Shown: positions 60,453 to 64,000 of the stretch, one piece after another | How the letters are laid out: the number at the start of each line of letters is the position of its first letter | Numbering within the stretch: position 1 is the first letter of the stretch | Assembly (NCBI GenBank): GCA_907164885.2 | Contig: OU015490.1 | Location: 97,435,104 to 97,499,103 of the forward strand | Direction: 5' to 3' | Source of the DNA: Dolomedes plantarius | Taxonomy: Eukaryota > Arthropoda > Arachnida > Araneae > Dolomedidae | Length of the DNA stretch: 64,000 nt | Position numbers and translations under genes: made by a program | The notes under the pieces: model-generated | Told to the model about the DNA's origin: nothing | The model's input: the letters and a program-made list of their open reading frames with translations, nothing else | Database searches by the model: none

Positions 60453-62099
60453 CTTTTGCTCCTGTTTTCACTTCGCCCGTTAGGTTTGAATGATGATAAA
60501 AAATCCACAGACTTTCCGTCCGATATTACTTTCCCAGACCCTTCCGTCTCTTAATTTCCAACCTTTCTAGAGATAATGAACGTTTAGGAATGTTACACTC
60601 GCAATCAACGGGAATTTTACGATACCATCCACACCTTATTACTAAATACAGAATGTCTTAATTATAACGGACTGACTACATCGTTTGTAGACTTATGGAA
60701 TACAAGATATGGGGAACTAGACTGTTTTCGTGAAGCCACCTGTTTCAGACATCGAAAACTATAGGTTGGCGGAAAGATGAATATTATATACATCGAAACA
60801 ATATCAAAAAAGTCTTAACATTTTATTACATTTAATTAACCTAAGGTTATTTTTTTATTTACACGTGGTTTAAGTTGTTTAAAAACTATTTTTCAATTTT
60901 ACGCTTTACGTTTTATTAATTGTCTACGAATATAGATTATTCACTCTCAATGTACCTCGAAACATTGAAATAAATGTCTTTTAATGATTTTGAAGTCGTT
61001 AATTAACCTAAGGTTATTTTTTTTATTTACACGTGGTTTAAGTTGTTTAAAAAATATTTTTCAATTCAACGATTTACGTTTTATTAATTTACTACTAATA
61101 TAGATTATTCACTCTCGATGTACCTCGAAACATTGAAACAAATGTCTTTTAATGATTTTCAAGTCGTCATTTCAAGAATTATTAAACTATCATTAATGCA
61201 ACACCCTCAATAAGTGGGAAATTTACGATACCTTTTAGACTTAATACAAAATGTAAAATGTCTCATTTGCTAAGGAAATACTACATTTTTTTAAACATGT
61301 AAAATACAAGCAGTGGGAATCCGCTTTTTTTCTTGAAGTAATATTTTAAAATCATATTTCGTTATACGACAGAGGAAAGACGGATAATATATAAAAATAA
61401 ATCTAAAAAGCAATAGAATGTTATTTCATTTAATTATCCGAATGTTATTTTCTTTTTAATTTACATCTGGTAGATGATTTTTAAAAAATATTTTTCATTT
61501 CCGAACTTTTCAGTTTTATTAATGATCTGCTAATATGTATTATTCACTTTCAATATAAGTCAGATATTCAAATAAATCTTCCAACGTTCGTGCAAATCTC
61601 GAAAGGGATTATTTTCAAAATATTGGAAAGAAGATTTCTGAATTTCTTGGAGAAATTGAACTTCCGTCTGCTGCAGATGTTTTGTGTTTTCTTTTGCTCC
61701 TGTTTTCACTTCGTTAGTTTTGAATGATGGCAAAAAACCGCAGCCTCACCGGCTGACGCTATTTCGCCAGACCCTTCCGTCTCTTATTTTCTAACATTTC
61801 TAGAGTTAATCAACTATTAGGAGAGCAACATTCCCAATAAGTGGGCATATTACGATACCAACCACACCTTAATGCTAAATACAAAATCTCTGATTTGCGA
61901 GGGATTGACTATTACTTTGCAAACACATGCAACAAAAGCAGCGGGGAATTGCTTATTATCTTGAAGCAAAATATATAATGAATAATTTTCTATTGAATGC
62001 CACAGGAAAGATGAAGATATATAAAATAAAACTATATAGAAAAAAGGGTAACATGTTACTACATTTATATAACATAAGGTTAATTTTTTTAATATTGTT

Positions 62100-62425
62100 C
62101 TTAAATGGTGCGCATGAAACACATATACGGATTGTTAAGAAAATAAGTATATTTGCTACTATTAACATAAAAATTATTTTAAAATTACGCAATAGCAGAA
62201 AGTAATACATTCATTTTAACATACTTGTTACATCAATAATCATATAAACCAAAAACTCAATTTCATAATCGTCCAAATGAAGGCACACATATACAAGTCA
62301 CCTGCTGCTTAGTATAACAATAATATTCAATAAAGGCAATGGGAGGGTTCTGCTATCTAGTGGTGAACAGATAAATTTCGACATGGCCCGTATTACACAA
62401 TGGTCCATAACACATGGATCTCCCC
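62100..62425 (-). mobile_element. Truncated pogo/Tigger-like element, copy 3
   Basis: Matches the right-hand 320 bases of 12307-13356 and 22245-25247 ('GATTGTTAAGAAAATAAGTA', 'CTGCTATCTAGTGGTGAACA') and ends ...ATGGATCTCCCC followed by TA (62426-62427). The left part is missing. The frame 61927-62205 crosses the junction and is not a gene. Confidence 0.88.
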
Positions 62426-63382
62426 TAAATCAAATATTCAAATAAATGTCTTTTAACGTTCGTGCACATTTCGACAGGGATTATTTTCCAAATATCAGAA
62501 AGAAGTTTTCTAATATTTGGAAAGAAAAAGATTCTGATATTATATCTGTTAAACACATGCAATAAAAGCAGTGCGGAATTGCGTGTTTTTTTGAAGCAAA
62601 ATGAATAATGAATAATTTTCTATTGAATGCCACAGGAAAGATGAAGATATATACAGTAAAACTATATCTAAAAAGGGATAACATGTTACTACATTTATAT
62701 ATCAAAAGGTTCTTTTTTAATATTGTTTATAACTGAATTAGTTGTTTAAAAATATTTTTTTCATTTCAAAGCCTTAGGTTAAAAAAATTGCGTGCTAATA
62801 TAGATTATTCACTTCCAATATACCCCAAAACATTGAATTCACTGTCTTTTAATGAATTTCTAGAATTAAAGGGGACTCATCACTTTTAAATCTTTAAAAA
62901 ATCGAATTTTATTTTTTGCAATTTTAGAATATTTGAACATTTCTGAATCATTTAAAAAAAACCGCGTTAAAATATTCCAATTAGAACATATAATCCAATT
63001 TGAACAATTATGAAATCAACACTCCCAATACGTGTGATAGTTACGATTCCTTCCAAACCTTATTGCAAAACGTAAAATCTCTGATTTGCAAAGCACCGAC
63101 AACTTTTTTGTAAATATGTAAAATACAAGCAGTAAGAAACCACTTGTTTTCTGGAGGCAATATTCTAGAAGATCTTTCCGATAAAGGTCATAGGAAATAT
63201 GAATTATATATAAAATAAAACTAAATCTGAAATGTGGTAACATGTTATTTCATTTAATTATCTAAAGGTTATTTTTTATGTTTTTTAAAATTCCTTTAGG
63301 ATCTTTAAAAAATGATTTTCATTTCCAAAATTTTCCGATTTAGTATTAATGATCTGCTTATATGAATTATTCACTTTCAAAA

Positions 63383-63713
63383 TGTTACGACTCCAAACTC
63401 CGTCTGTAACTGTTTGTCCCTATAATCGAAGATGTTGGTTTTACTCTCCTTACGGGAGGGAAATACTGTATGTGTAAGTCACGTGTCAAAAAGAAACTAA
63501 CTTGCTTTTGTCGCGTTAGGAGAATCGAATTGCGCGTCTCTTGGAATCATGTAATGGCCCGAAATAGTGGAGTGGAAATCTCGGCGCCATAAATGAAAGG
63601 CCGGTATTAACTATTGTAAAGTGAATACAGTAATTGGTTGTGATTGTGATAATTGTGAATAAATGTAGTGTTTAGTAAAGAATACGGAGTCGGATACGTT
63701 TAATTATGGTACA
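63383..63713. mobile_element. LTR-like insertion in T2
   Basis: A 331-bp block, TGTTACGACTCCAAACTCCG ... ATTATGGTACA, differs in composition from T2 and is flanked on both sides by T2 sequence 'TATGRATTATTCACTTTCAA'. The TGTTACG start, TG...CA ends and an internal AATAAA (63658) suggest a solo LTR. There is no clear 4-6-bp target duplication; instead about 20 bases of T2 are present on both sides. Confidence 0.5.
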
Positions 63714-64000
63714 TATGGATTATTCACTTTCAATATAAATGAGATATTCAACTAACTTTTTTTAATGTTCGTGGACATCTAGAAAGGGATTATTTACAAA
63801 ATAATGAAAAGAAGTTTTCTGAATTTATTGGAGAAAATGAGTTTTCGTCTGGATATATATTATTATTCTTTTGCTGGTCTTTTCACTTCGCCCGTTATAT
63901 TTGAATGATGTCAAAAATTCCTCATCCTTTCTGGCCGATGCTACTTCGCCACACCCTTCCGTCTCTTATTTTATAACATTTCTAGAGTTAATGCCTTATT

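Overview
This is an A+T-rich, repeat-dominated stretch of an animal nuclear genome. The transposon families present (DD37D mariner, piggyBac, Kolobok, pogo/Tigger, BEL/Pao, a non-autonomous Helitron, hAT MITEs, a tRNA-derived SINE) fit an arthropod, perhaps an arachnid; that is inference from repeat content only. I recognise no intact host protein gene, tRNA or rRNA. Nearly every protein-like signal is a broken transposase or another mobile-element protein.

Layout. 1-12.3 kb: mostly unrecognised AT-rich DNA with a hAT MITE (1734-1910), a mariner remnant (3715-4290), a TTAA-flanked MITE carrying a SINE (4966-5872) and local duplications. 12.3-16.5 kb: four TA-target elements side by side, with long (AT)n tracts around the last two: a pogo/Tigger relative with a PHD finger, a 518-bp MITE, a Tigger-like deletion derivative and a full-length but broken DD37D mariner. 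16.5-22.2 kb: nothing convincing. 22.2-25.2 kb: a three-level nest, in which a pogo/Tigger element holds a non-autonomous Helitron, which holds a hAT MITE with an internal 50-bp tandem array; all boundaries can be placed to the base. 25.2-44.7 kb: about four units of a roughly 1.6-kb tandem repeat, split by three large insertions: a TA-flanked pogo-like element (26176-28260), a piggyBac-like element (29429-33808) with a Kolobok element inside it (31655-33667), and a 6.4-kb element with about 590-bp terminal inverted repeats (35580-41971).

The last element is the best candidate for something undescribed. It encodes a broken protein of roughly 850 codons, with a cysteine-rich C-terminus, that I cannot assign with confidence. 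It is itself interrupted by a second piggyBac (37036-39261) that landed on a TTAA inside the reading frame. 44.7-51.9 kb: a Tc1-like fragment, a second Tigger-like derivative, a 127-bp tandem repeat, a hAT transposase tail, a perfect 26-bp palindrome and a second TTAA MITE. 51.9-64 kb: a second, irregular tandem-repeat domain invaded by a BEL/Pao fragment, a third piggyBac, another Tigger-like element, a 1.68-kb TG...CA insertion (probable solo LTR) and smaller pieces.

The genes do not form a pathway. The information here is insertion history: target-site duplications and paralogous empty sites give the order of many events. Coordinates of terminal repeats come from reading by eye; family names rest on motif recognition, not on searches.
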